From NCBI RefSeq assembly GCF_024172165.1, contig NZ_JAMZEB010000002.1:10929001-10993000 (forward strand): a stretch of 64,000 nucleotides of DNA, given 5' to 3'. The position numbers and the translations under genes were made by a program. Shown piece after piece: positions 41,792 through 49,865 of the stretch (position 1 is its first letter; each line of letters starts with the position of its first letter). This DNA comes from Nonomuraea thailandensis. Lineage in GTDB: Bacteria; Actinomycetota; Actinomycetes; Streptosporangiales; Streptosporangiaceae. The notes under the pieces are model-generated. The model saw nothing but the letters and a program-made list of their open reading frames with translations, was not told where the DNA came from and searched no databases.

Positions 41792-43399
41792 TCAGGAGGC
41801 GGCGCAGGTGTACGAGCCGACCGTGGCGGTGTTCCCGCCCGGGCGGGTGACCTGGAAGCCGAAGCTGGTGTTGCCTCCGGCTGCCACGTTGCCGTTGTAG
41901 CCGGCGTTCCTGGCCGTCACCGTCTGCCCCCTGGTCGTCACCGCGGCGTTCCACGACCCGGCCAGCGTGTGCCCGGCCGGCAGGGTGAAGGTGACGGTCC
42001 AGCCGGTGATGCCGGACGTGCCGGTGTTGGTGACCGTGACCGGCTGGACGACGTACCCGCCGCCCCACTGGCTCTGCACGGTCCCGGCGGCCGTGCAGCC
42101 GCCGTTGCCGCCGCCCGAGGTGGTGGTGAAGGTGGTGGTGGCCGAGGCGGTGGACTGGTTGCTCGCCCCGTCGCGGGCCCGGACGTACACCTGGTACTGG
42201 GTGGCGGGCGTCAGGCCGGTCAGGTTGATGGAGTTGGTGGTGGACGAGCCGAGCAGCGGGTCGGTGCTGCCCTGCTCGCGGTAGACGTCGTACCCGGCCA
42301 GCCCGGAGCCGCCGGCGTCGGTGGAGGCGGCCCAGGTCAGGGTCGCGCCGGTGGAGGTGACCCCGGAGGACGACGGGGTGCCGGGCGTGGTCGGGGCGGT
42401 GGTGTCGGTGCCGCCGCCGCTGAAGAAGGTGGCCTCGCGCGAGGTGGCGGTGATGCCGTTGGCGCCGTTGAAGATGCGCTGGCCCCAGGAGGTGAGCGCG
42501 GTCGGGCTGAAGTTGGTGACCATGTCGAGGTACTCGACTCCGCCGCCGTTGCCGCTCCACGACCAGCCGATGTAGCCGAGGCCGCGGGAGACGGCCTGCG
42601 CCATGATGGTGTCCTCGTCGGGGTTGCCGTCGGAGTGGTTGTGCCCGAACTCGCCGATCACCAGCGGCAGGCCCGCGGTCTGGAAGGCGTCCAGGTAGGC
42701 GGTGATCTCGGCGGCGGTGTCGAAGACGCCGTACATGTGGACGGAGAACACCGTGTTCTTCTGCGTGTCGGCGGCGGCCACGGTCCTGGCGTTGTCGCGC
42801 ATGGTGAACTGCCAGTCCTGGCCCCAGTTGGGCGCGTCCACCATCAGCATGTGCTGGAAGCCGAGCGTGCGCATGCGGGTGATCGCGTTCGTGGTCGCGG
42901 CCGTCCAGGCGGAGACGTTGTTGTTGCCGTACGGCTCGTTGCCGATGTTGACGATGATGAAGTCCTCGGTGCCGGTCAGGGCGCTGCGGACGCTGTTCCA
43001 GTAGTCGACGGCCTGGTCGAGCGTGTACGCGCCGCTCTGCTCGCCGTACCCGGTGGTGTCGTGGTTTTCGAGCACGCATATTAACCGGTTCTGCCGGCAC
43101 AGGGAGACGACGTTGGCCACGTCGGAGGCGCTGTTCGGGGTCCACCGGCCGCCGCTCAGCACCACGCGCACGGTGTTGGCGCGCAGCGCCTTGATGTCGG
43201 CGAAGGAACCCGTCTGATTGGTGTACCAGGTGTGCGCGTGGCTGACGCCGCGCATGACGAACGCGTTCCCGTTGGCTTCCATGATTCTGGTGCCGCTGAC
43301 CCGGAGCCCGACCGCGGCGTGCGCGGGAGCCGGGACGATCAGCATCGAGACGAGCAGCGACAGGAGCGCCGCCGCCGCGAGCCCGAGTCGTTTGATCAT
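41792..43399 (-). CDS. Secreted GH5 beta-mannanase with FnIII and CBM2
   Basis: 535 aa. Signal peptide 1-29 (ending AHA-AV). GH5 domain (about 30-325) begins GVSHAHTWYTNQT and NTVRVVLSGGRW, close to actinomycete GH5_8 mannanases. The acid/base Glu is in VNIGNEPYG and the nucleophile Glu in LVIGEFGHNHSDG. A fibronectin type III domain (about 345-425) and a cellulose-binding CBM2 (about 435-535) follow. It releases manno-oligosaccharides outside the cell and the CBM anchors it to plant cell walls. LacI-type palindromes flank and enter the gene. Confidence 0.92.
   Translation of the reverse strand: MIKRLGLAAAALLSLLVSMLIVPAPAHAAVGLRVSGTRIMEANGNAFVMRGVSHAHTWYTNQTGSFADIKALRANTVRVVLSGGRWTPNSASDVANVVSLCRQNRLICVLENHDTTGYGEQSGAYTLDQAVDYWNSVRSALTGTEDFIIVNIGNEPYGNNNVSAWTAATTNAITRMRTLGFQHMLMVDAPNWGQDWQFTMRDNARTVAAADTQKNTVFSVHMYGVFDTAAEITAYLDAFQTAGLPLVIGEFGHNHSDGNPDEDTIMAQAVSRGLGYIGWSWSGNGGGVEYLDMVTNFSPTALTSWGQRIFNGANGITATSREATFFSGGGTDTTAPTTPGTPSSSGVTSTGATLTWAASTDAGGSGLAGYDVYREQGSTDPLLGSSTTNSINLTGLTPATQYQVYVRARDGASNQSTASATTTFTTTSGGGNGGCTAAGTVQSQWGGGYVVQPVTVTNTGTSGITGWTVTFTLPAGHTLAGSWNAAVTTRGQTVTARNAGYNGNVAAGGNTSFGFQVTRPGGNTATVGSYTCAAS
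43081..43090. promoter_or_regulatory. LacI-type palindrome within the mannanase gene
   Basis: TTAACCGGTT contains AACCGGTT. On the coding strand it reads AACCGGTTAA across N-R-L, where Leu is TTA and the next codon is Ile ATA; both are very rare in this genome. It lies about 310 bp inside the gene. Confidence 0.5.
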
Positions 43400-43416
43400 G
43401 AGGGGTGCCCTCCTGT

Positions 43417-43426
43417 TAACCGGTTA
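43417..43426. promoter_or_regulatory. LacI-type operator before the mannanase
   Basis: TAACCGGTTA is a perfect 10-bp palindrome of the AAnCGnTT type, 18 bp upstream of the mannanase start, with the gene's Shine-Dalgarno (AGGAGGG) between. Confidence 0.65.
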
Positions 43427-43514
43427 GGTCCGGGCACATGGTCTGCGGAAAGCGTCCCGATGTACAGCGACGCGACGGAGACGGGGAAGGAATGCCTGGA
43501 GAGAGGTGAAACTT

Positions 43515-44171
43515 TCACTCGTCCCTGAGCGTGGGCAGCCCGGCGGCCAGGGCCGAGAGCGCCCGGACGAGCGTGGGCAGCAGCACCGGGCACGAGGCGG
43601 CCAGCTCCGGATCCTCGGCGTAGACCTGGGCGAGCGCGGGCGGCGGGTTGGAGGCCGGGTAGAGCATGCCGGCCAGCCCGCTGGCGGCCGCCGCCAGCTC
43701 GCCGCCCTCGCGCTCGGTCAGGTCCGTCGCGCGGGCCACCTCGGCGCCCATCTCGGCGATCCGGTCGTGCACCGCGTGCTTGAACGCGCGGGCCGCCGAG
43801 GCCGACACGTTGTGCTCCAGGCTGGTGGAGGCGTGGCTGAGCAGGTCGCAGAAGAGCGGCCGGTCGTTGATCGTCTCGGCCAGCACGGTCACCGCCTCCA
43901 CCGCGGAGCGGACCGTGCCCAGCCGCCCGGAGACGGCTTCCGCCCACTGCCGCCACTCGTCGACCAGCAGCTCCAGGTAGATCTCCTCGCGGGTGCCGAA
44001 GTAACGCACGATGTTGGACTTGGCCAGCCCGACGGCCTCGGCGACCGCGCCCAGGCTCACGTTGCGCACCCCCGAGGTGCGGGCGAGCTCGCGGGCGGCG
44101 GCGAGGATGGCCTCGCGCCGCTGCTGCTTGTGCTCGGGCCGCCTGGCCCGGAGGAATGCCGACCGCGTCAT
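43515..44171 (-). CDS. TetR-family regulator of the Pao-like operon
   Basis: 218 aa from ATG 44171; the longer frame to 44216 overlaps operator DNA. HTH VSLGAVAEAVGLAKSNIVRYFGT is at about residues 38-60 (core VAEAVGLAKSNIVRYF). Divergent from the aldehyde oxidoreductase operon with two matching operators between. A 13-bp palindrome GTGAAACTTTCAC (43506-43518) overlaps its stop and may be a weak terminator. Confidence 0.9.
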   Translation of the reverse strand: MTRSAFLRARRPEHKQQRREAILAAARELARTSGVRNVSLGAVAEAVGLAKSNIVRYFGTREEIYLELLVDEWRQWAEAVSGRLGTVRSAVEAVTVLAETINDRPLFCDLLSHASTSLEHNVSASAARAFKHAVHDRIAEMGAEVARATDLTEREGGELAAAASGLAGMLYPASNPPPALAQVYAEDPELAASCPVLLPTLVRALSALAAGLPTLRDE

Positions 44172-44203
44172 GTCGCCATCAGCATACTGGCGTGATTTTA
44201 AGA

Positions 44204-44214
44204 GAACACCGTTC
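44204..44214. promoter_or_regulatory. TetR operator 1 of the Pao-like operon
   Basis: GAACACCGTTC, a GAAC-N3-GTTC dyad. A second copy is centred 22 bp downstream, two helical turns. Confidence 0.65.
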
Positions 44215-44225
44215 ACTTGTTAAGG

Positions 44226-44236
44226 GAACGCTGTTC
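44226..44236. promoter_or_regulatory. TetR operator 2 of the Pao-like operon
   Basis: GAACGCTGTTC, same GAAC-N3-GTTC form as 44204-44214, on the same face of the helix. Confidence 0.65.
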
Positions 44237-44270
44237 TGTTAGCGTCCGGTGCAAAGCCGGGAGGATGCGA

Positions 44271-44744
44271 GTGACCGAGATACGGATGAAGGTGAACGGC
44301 TCCGTCGAGTCCCTCGACGTCGAGCCGTGGGTGAGCCTGCTCGACGCGCTGCGCGAGCGGCTCGGGCTGACCGGCCCCAAGAAGGGCTGCGACCAGGGCG
44401 CCTGCGGGGCATGCACGGTGCTGGCCGACGGCGTGCGGATCAACGCCTGCCTGGCCCTGGCCGTTCAGTACGACGGCAGGGAGATCACCACGATCGAGGG
44501 CGTGGCGCATCCGCTGCAGGAGGCGTTCGTGCGCCACGACGGGTTCCAGTGCGGCTACTGCACTCCGGGCCAGATCTGCTCGGCGATCGGCATGCTGGCC
44601 GAGTACGAGTCCGGCATGCCCAGCGCCGTGCCCGAGTCCCGAGGGCTCGACGAGGCCCAGATCAGGGAGCGCATGAGCGGCAACCTGTGCCGCTGCGGCG
44701 CCTACAACGGGATCGTGGACGCGATCAAGGAGGTCTCGGGATGA
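44271..44744 (+). CDS. Aldehyde oxidoreductase [2Fe-2S] subunit (PaoA/YagT-like)
   Basis: 157 aa from GTG 44271 with GGGAGG 7 bp before it; the ATG at 44265 sits on that site with no spacing. N-terminal plant-type 2Fe-2S motif CDQGACGACTV and a later Cys, then the second cluster motif GYCTPGQ and CRCGAYNGI. Both clusters pass electrons from molybdenum to FAD. Unlike E. coli PaoA no Tat signal is present, so the complex is cytoplasmic. Stop overlaps the next start (ATGA). Confidence 0.9.
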   Translation: MTEIRMKVNGSVESLDVEPWVSLLDALRERLGLTGPKKGCDQGACGACTVLADGVRINACLALAVQYDGREITTIEGVAHPLQEAFVRHDGFQCGYCTPGQICSAIGMLAEYESGMPSAVPESRGLDEAQIRERMSGNLCRCGAYNGIVDAIKEVSG

Positions 44745-45733
44745 GACCGTTCGCGTACGTCAAGCCCGCCGACGTCGCGGAGGCCGTACGGGTGGCCGCC
44801 GAGCCGGGCGCCAGGTTCCTCGGCGGCGGCACCAACCTGGTGGACCTCATGCGCGAGGGCATCGAACGCCCCGACACCGTCGTGGACGTGACCGGCCTGC
44901 CGTTCGACACGGTGGACGAGCTGCCCGGCGGCGGGCTGCGCGTCGGCGCGCTCGTCCGCAACAGCGCCCTGGCGGCCGACCGGCGGGTGCGCACCCGCTA
45001 CCCGATGGTGTCGCAGGCGCTGCTGTCCGGCGCCTCCGCCCAGCTCCGCAACATGGCCACCGTGGGCGGCAACCTGCTGCAACGCACCCGCTGCCCGTAC
45101 TTCTACGACCACGCCTCCGCCTGCAACAAGCGCTCGCCCGGCGCCGGCTGCGACGCGCTCGACGGGTTCAATCGGAGCACGGCGATCCTGGGCGTCAGCG
45201 AGAGCTGCGTCGCCGCGCACCCCTCCGACCTGTGCGTGGCGCTGGCCGCCCTCGACGCGACCGTCGAGGTACGCGGCCGGGAAGGCACGCGGCGCGTCCC
45301 CATGGCCGACTTCCACCGGCTGCCCGGCGACACCCCGGACGTCGAGACCGCGCTGGCCACCGGCGAGCTGGTCACGGCGGTCGAGCTGCCGCCCGCGCCG
45401 GTCGCGGCCAACTCCCGCTACCGCAAGGTCCGCGACCGGGCGTCGTACGCGTTCGCCCTCGTCTCGGTGGCGGCGGCCCTGGAGGTGCGCGACGGCACGG
45501 TCACCGAGGTGCGGCTGGCGCTGGGCGGCGTCGCGCCCAAGCCCTGGCGGGCCACCCGGGCCGAGGGCCTGCTGCTCGGCGGCCCGGCCGACGAGACCGC
45601 CTTCCGCCGCGCGGCCGAGGCGGAGCTGGCGGAGGCCGCCACCAGGGAGGGCAACGCCTTCAAGCCCCGCCTCGCCGCGGCCACGATCACGGCCACGCTG
45701 CGCGAGCTGAGCAAGGGAGTGACGGCCGGATGA
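44741..45733 (+). CDS. Aldehyde oxidoreductase FAD subunit with [4Fe-4S] insertion (PaoB/YagS-like)
   Basis: 330 aa. The FAD motif ARFLGGGTNLVDLM and GGNLLQRTRC are present. The segment RTRCPYFYDHASACNKRSPG followed by AGCDAL holds the Cys pattern of the additional [4Fe-4S] cluster of E. coli PaoB, with another Cys near SESC. The start overlaps the 2Fe-2S gene and its stop overlaps the molybdenum subunit start by 4 bp, so the three proteins are made together. Confidence 0.9.
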   Translation: MRPFAYVKPADVAEAVRVAAEPGARFLGGGTNLVDLMREGIERPDTVVDVTGLPFDTVDELPGGGLRVGALVRNSALAADRRVRTRYPMVSQALLSGASAQLRNMATVGGNLLQRTRCPYFYDHASACNKRSPGAGCDALDGFNRSTAILGVSESCVAAHPSDLCVALAALDATVEVRGREGTRRVPMADFHRLPGDTPDVETALATGELVTAVELPPAPVAANSRYRKVRDRASYAFALVSVAAALEVRDGTVTEVRLALGGVAPKPWRATRAEGLLLGGPADETAFRRAAEAELAEAATREGNAFKPRLAAATITATLRELSKGVTAG

Positions 45734-48000
45734 GCGTCAAGTACGCCGAGACCGAGCAGGCCACCGGTGCCACCAAGTACGTCGGCCAGGCGATCGACCG
45801 GGTCGACGGCCCCGCCAAGACCACCGGCGAGGCCAAGTTCGCCGCCGAGTACCCGTACCCGGGCCTGGCCTACGCCGCGCTCGTGCACGCCACCGTCCCG
45901 CGAGGCCGCATCACCGCCATCGACACGGCGGAGGCGAGCGCGGTGCGCGGCGTGATCGACGTCCTCACCCACGAGAACGCGCCGCCCATGAAGCCCGCGC
46001 CCAGGACCAGCCTCCTCGACCCCAGCACGCTCGCCTCCGGCACCCCGGTCAACTACCTGGCCACCGACGAGGTGCACTGGAACGGCCAGCCCGTCGCGGT
46101 CGTGGTCGCCGAGACCCCGGAGACGGCCCGGTACGCGGCGTCGCTGGTGCGCCCGTCGTACGAGGGGCTGCCCGCCGCGGTGGACCTCGCGGCCGAGCAG
46201 CACAACGCCGTCCCGCAGAAGGGCAACCTCCTCGGCGAGACCTCGGCCGACAAGGGCGACGCCCAGGCCGCGCTCGCCGCCGCGCTCCACTCGGTGGACC
46301 TGACCTTCACCACGCCGCCGCACAACCACAACGCGATCGAGCCGCACGCCACCACCGCCGTCTGGGACGGCGACCGGCTCACCGTGCACGAGGCCACGCA
46401 GAGCATCACGTGGATGCGCAGGCATCTGGCGCAGCGCTTCGGCGTGCCGGAGAAGAACGTCAGGGTGCTGTCCCCGTACGTGGGCGGCGGGTTCGGCGGC
46501 AAGGGCTCGGTATGGGCGGGCACGCTGCTCGCCGTGCTCGCCGCCCGGGCGACGGGCCGTCCGGTGCGGCTGGCGCTCACCCGCGAGGGCGTCTACCACA
46601 CGGTCGGCGGGCGCACGGGCAGCATCCAGCGGGTCGCGCTGGCCGCGGACGCGGACGGCGCGCTGACCGCCATCCTGCACACCAGCGTGTCCAGGACCGG
46701 CCGCGGCGGCGGGCACGGGGAGCAGATCACCGCCGGCACCCGGCACCTGTACGCCGCGCCCAACATCCACCTGCGGCAGAGCACCGTCCGGCTCGACCTG
46801 CTGCCCAACACCTTCATGCGGGCTCCGGGCGAGTCCATCGGCACCTTCGCCCTGGAGTCGGCCGTGGACGAGCTGGCCTGCGAGCTGGGCCTGGACCCGG
46901 TCGAGCTGCGCCTGCGCAACGAGCCTGACCGCGACCCGCTGGGCGGGCAGAAGCTCGCGCACCGGAGGCTGCGCGAGGCGTACGCGCTGGGTGCCGAGCG
47001 GTTCGGCTGGCACGAGCGCGACCCGCGGCCCGGGGCCATGCGGGACGGCCGGTGGCTGGTCGGCATGGGAGTGGCCACGGCCTACCACCCGTCGATGCGG
47101 ATGCCGGCGAACGTCACGGTGCGCCTGGACGCGGACGGCACGGTCGTGGTGCGCTGCGGCCTCCAGGAGATGGGCATGGGCACGGCGACGGTGCTGGGGC
47201 AGATGGCCGCCGACGAGCTGGGCGTGCCGCTGGCGTCCGTACGCGTCGAGTACGGCGACTCCGACCTGCCGGTCGGGCCCGGCGCCGGCGGCTCGATGCA
47301 GACCGCGAGCGCGGCGGCGGGCGTGCAGGACGCCGCCGCCAAGCTGAAGCGCACGCTGCTCGGCCTGGTCCGCCGCGCGCCCGGCTCGCCGCTGCGCGGG
47401 CGCAGGCCGGACGAGGTGGAGGCGCGCGACGGCGGGCTGTACGCCGGGGCCGCCGGCCAGACGTACGCGGAGATCCTGAAGGCGGCCGGCCGCGGCCACG
47501 TGGAGGTGGAGAGCAAGGCGGGCATGCTGGGGTTCGTGGCGCGGACCCTGCGCGAGCGCAGGCGGCTGGTGCGGGCGGCGACCGGCGCGCAGTTCTGCGA
47601 GGTGCGGGTGGACCCCGACACCATGGAGGTGCGCGTCTCGCGCTGGCTCGGCGTCTTCGACGTCGGCACCGTGATCAACGCCAAGACCGCGGCGAGCCAG
47701 CTTCGCGGCGGCATCGTGATGGGCATCGGCATGGCGCTGTCGGAGCAGACGCTGATCGACCACCGCAGCGGCCGGGTCATGAACGCGAGCCTGTCGGAGT
47801 ACCACGTGCCGGTGCACGCCGACATCCCCCACATCGACGTGCTCTGCCTGGACGAGCCGGACTCCACCATGCCGATGGGCCTGCGCGGGGTCGGGGAGGT
47901 GAGCATCACCGGAGTCGCCGCGGCCGTGGCCAACGCGGTGCGGCACGCCACCGGCAGGCGCGTGCTCGACCTGCCGATCACCCTCGACAAGCTGCTGTGA
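45730..48000 (+). CDS. Aldehyde oxidoreductase molybdenum subunit (PaoC/YagR-like)
   Basis: 756 aa. Xanthine-oxidase-family molybdenum-binding subunit. GGGFGGKG binds the molybdopterin cofactor, FMRAPGES and GAGGSMQTAS are further cofactor contacts, and the base-catalyst Glu is in GVGEVSITG near the C-terminus. Ser-rich substrate pocket residues differ from xanthine dehydrogenase, consistent with aldehyde oxidation. No XdhC/PaoD maturation gene lies beside it. The 3' end overlaps the convergent TetR gene by 23 bp. Confidence 0.92.
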   Translation: MSVKYAETEQATGATKYVGQAIDRVDGPAKTTGEAKFAAEYPYPGLAYAALVHATVPRGRITAIDTAEASAVRGVIDVLTHENAPPMKPAPRTSLLDPSTLASGTPVNYLATDEVHWNGQPVAVVVAETPETARYAASLVRPSYEGLPAAVDLAAEQHNAVPQKGNLLGETSADKGDAQAALAAALHSVDLTFTTPPHNHNAIEPHATTAVWDGDRLTVHEATQSITWMRRHLAQRFGVPEKNVRVLSPYVGGGFGGKGSVWAGTLLAVLAARATGRPVRLALTREGVYHTVGGRTGSIQRVALAADADGALTAILHTSVSRTGRGGGHGEQITAGTRHLYAAPNIHLRQSTVRLDLLPNTFMRAPGESIGTFALESAVDELACELGLDPVELRLRNEPDRDPLGGQKLAHRRLREAYALGAERFGWHERDPRPGAMRDGRWLVGMGVATAYHPSMRMPANVTVRLDADGTVVVRCGLQEMGMGTATVLGQMAADELGVPLASVRVEYGDSDLPVGPGAGGSMQTASAAAGVQDAAAKLKRTLLGLVRRAPGSPLRGRRPDEVEARDGGLYAGAAGQTYAEILKAAGRGHVEVESKAGMLGFVARTLRERRRLVRAATGAQFCEVRVDPDTMEVRVSRWLGVFDVGTVINAKTAASQLRGGIVMGIGMALSEQTLIDHRSGRVMNASLSEYHVPVHADIPHIDVLCLDEPDSTMPMGLRGVGEVSITGVAAAVANAVRHATGRRVLDLPITLDKLL

Positions 48001-48511
48001 TCACGCGGGCGGCCTCCTTGGCCGCCCGCGCCGCCTGCGCTCCTCGTTCCCGGTCCACCATGGCGGTGACCGTGGCCCCGTCCACCAGCATGAGAAGCTG
48101 CTCGGCCAGCAGGTCGTCGGCGACCAGCCCCCGCAGGTAGTCGCGCAGCCGGCGCTTGTGCCGCCGCACCACGCCGGCGACGGCCTCCGAGGTCGCCCCC
48201 AGCTCCCCGTACGCGTTGAGGAAGCCGCACCCGCGGAAGTCCTCCTCGCCGAACCACCGCTCCAGCCAGCCGAACACCGCCTCGACCGAGTCGCCGCGCT
48301 CGGCCACGTACGAGGTGAGCGAGCTCATCCACCGCTCGTCGCGCCGTTCCAGGTACGCCACGATGAGCGCCTCCTTGGACGGGTAGCTCTGGTAGAGGCG
48401 CTTGAGCGAGACGCCGGAGGCGGCCCTGACCTCGTCCATGCCGACGGCCTGGATGCCGCGCCGGTAGAAGAGCTCGCCGGCCGCCGTGAGGAGTCGTTCG
48501 GCGTGTTCCAT
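47978..48511 (-). CDS. TetR-family regulator
   Basis: 177 aa. HTH VGMDEVRAASGVSLKRLYQS (about residues 23-42), followed by YPSKEAL. The C-terminal domain resembles TetR_C_31-like small members. It is convergent with the molybdenum subunit gene and divergent from the DUF1348 gene, whose promoter it probably controls through a paired palindrome. Confidence 0.9.
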   Translation of the reverse strand: MEHAERLLTAAGELFYRRGIQAVGMDEVRAASGVSLKRLYQSYPSKEALIVAYLERRDERWMSSLTSYVAERGDSVEAVFGWLERWFGEEDFRGCGFLNAYGELGATSEAVAGVVRRHKRRLRDYLRGLVADDLLAEQLLMLVDGATVTAMVDRERGAQAARAAKEAARVITAACRG

Positions 48512-48521
48512 GGCACCTCGC

Positions 48522-48574
48522 TTGCTCTGGAGAACGGTCGTTCTCTACGATAGCTCGCGAGAACGACCGTTCTC
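48522..48574 (+). promoter_or_regulatory. Promoter with two TetR operators before the DUF1348 gene
   Basis: TTGCTC (48522-48527), 18-bp spacer, TACGAT (48546-48551). Operators GAGAACGGTCGTTCTC (48530-48545) and GAGAACGACCGTTCTC (48559-48574) each have perfect 7-bp arms GAGAACG/CGTTCTC, and each is the reverse complement of the other. One fills the spacer, the other covers the start site region, 29 bp centre to centre. Confidence 0.7.
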
Positions 48575-48594
48575 TCGTGTCCGAGGAGGCCGCC

Positions 48595-49053
48595 ATGTCC
48601 CGTCCGCCCGTCCCGCCGTTCACCGAGGAGACCGCCCGGATCAAGGTCCAGGCCGCCGAGGATGCCTGGAACACGTGCGACCCCGACAAGGTGGCGCTCG
48701 CGTACACGGAGGACTCGGTCTGGCGCAACCGCGGCGAGTTCGTGTCCGGACGCGACGAGATCAGGGAGTTCCTGCGCCGCAAGTGGGACAGGGAGCTGGA
48801 CTACGCGCTGCGCAAGGAGCTGTGGGCGGTGCTCGGCGACCGCATCGCGGTGCGGTTCCAGTACGAGTCCCGTGACGCCTCGGGGCAGTGGTGGCGCAGC
48901 TACGGCAACGAGCAGTGGGAGTTCGACGGGTCCGGGCTCATGCGACGCAGGGAGGCCAGCATCAACGACGTGCGCATCGAGGAGTCCGAGCGGCGCATCC
49001 TCGGGCCGCGTGGCGACGACGAGCGCGGGGTGGACGTGCTGCCCCTCAGGTGA
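48595..49053 (+). CDS. DUF1348/SnoaL-like protein
   Basis: 152 aa from ATG 48595 with GAGGAGG; the in-frame GTG at 48577 is on the same site and is less likely. NTF2-fold family DUF1348: EDAWNTCDPDKVALAYTEDS, then WRNRGEFVSGRDEI and QWWRSYGNEQWEF. The pocket could bind or isomerise a small molecule; no activity is established. Probably repressed by the divergent TetR. It overlaps the remnant permease by 8 bp at its 3' end. Confidence 0.85.
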   Translation: MSRPPVPPFTEETARIKVQAAEDAWNTCDPDKVALAYTEDSVWRNRGEFVSGRDEIREFLRRKWDRELDYALRKELWAVLGDRIAVRFQYESRDASGQWWRSYGNEQWEFDGSGLMRRREASINDVRIEESERRILGPRGDDERGVDVLPLR

Positions 49054-49246
49054 GATGACGCAGCCACAGGTACGGGGTGGACAGCGCCACGGTCACCAGC
49101 GTGACGACCAGCCCGTACTTCGTGAACTGCCAGAAGCTGATCCCCGCGCCGCCGAGCGCCGCCGCCACCCGGTGCGCCTTCTCGGTGGCAGTCAGCGTGT
49201 ACGCCCCGAGGAGGACGGCCACCGCCGCCCACGCCGTCACGGTCAC
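49046..49246 (-). pseudogene. Internally deleted ArsB/NhaD-type permease (SLC13 family)
   Basis: 66 aa. The first half (AYTLTATEKAHRVAAALGGA) matches the N-terminal TM1 region of ArsB/NhaD-family permeases. The second half (GISFWQFTKYGLVVTLVTV, then STPYLWLRHL) matches their C-terminal last helix. The hundreds of residues between, with all transport helices, are gone without loss of frame. This is a deletion remnant; expression as a two-helix membrane peptide cannot be excluded. Confidence 0.65.
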
Positions 49247-49256
49247 CCCATCAGTA

Positions 49257-49778
49257 TCACCGCACGCGCAGCCACAGCGGATCGCCGTAGCGCTGCTCCA
49301 CCCCCTCCCCGGGCAGGAAGTCGGGCGCCGTGCACAGCACCACCTCGCCCTGCACCTCCAGATACCTGATCAGCCCCGCCGCCACCGACAGCACGGCCTC
49401 GGCCCCGCCCTTCATGCGCGGCTCCAGCGCGGCCACCACGTCGCAGAGCCCGAACTCGTCGGGCAGCAGGGCGGCCACCTCCTTGACGAAGCTCTCCGTC
49501 ACCCGCGCCTGGATCATGATCGTGCCCGGCTCCGACCTGCCCGAGCCGGCGCAGGCGTCGCAACCGCTGCTCTGGTGAGGGTTGATGGAGATCGTGCCGG
49601 AGCCCAGGCACATCAGGCACCGGCCGGACTCGGCGGCGTGCCGCGTGGCGGTGTCGCGGTCGGGCAGTGGCAGGTCACAGGTGCACGAGAAGGAGTTGTA
49701 GGTGCCCTCGACGTAGTCGTGATAGGCGATCTCATCGGGGGCGTCGACCCATCCGATGGTGATGACGTGCTCGTCCAT
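49257..49778 (-). CDS. Hypothetical protein with DnaJ-like zinc knuckles
   Basis: 173 aa from ATG 49778; the upstream extension of the frame has weaker context. The middle contains CLMCLGSG and CDACAGSG, two CxxCxGxG repeats as in the DnaJ central zinc domain, and an earlier SCTCD. A single zinc site from the two knuckles is likely. N-terminal and C-terminal parts are unassigned. It may be a zinc-stabilised regulatory or chaperone-like protein. Confidence 0.7.
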   Translation of the reverse strand: MDEHVITIGWVDAPDEIAYHDYVEGTYNSFSCTCDLPLPDRDTATRHAAESGRCLMCLGSGTISINPHQSSGCDACAGSGRSEPGTIMIQARVTESFVKEVAALLPDEFGLCDVVAALEPRMKGGAEAVLSVAAGLIRYLEVQGEVVLCTAPDFLPGEGVEQRYGDPLWLRVR

Positions 49779-49865
49779 GAGGCTGGTGCGCTCTCGTCCG
49801 CGGCTGATGGAGCCACCCAAGATAGCCCGCACACCCTGCGGGGATCACGGAATCAGCAGAAGCCG

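Noticed and set aside
45418..47946. 842-codon minus-strand frame
   Set aside because: Antisense of the molybdenum subunit gene, which has full family motifs.
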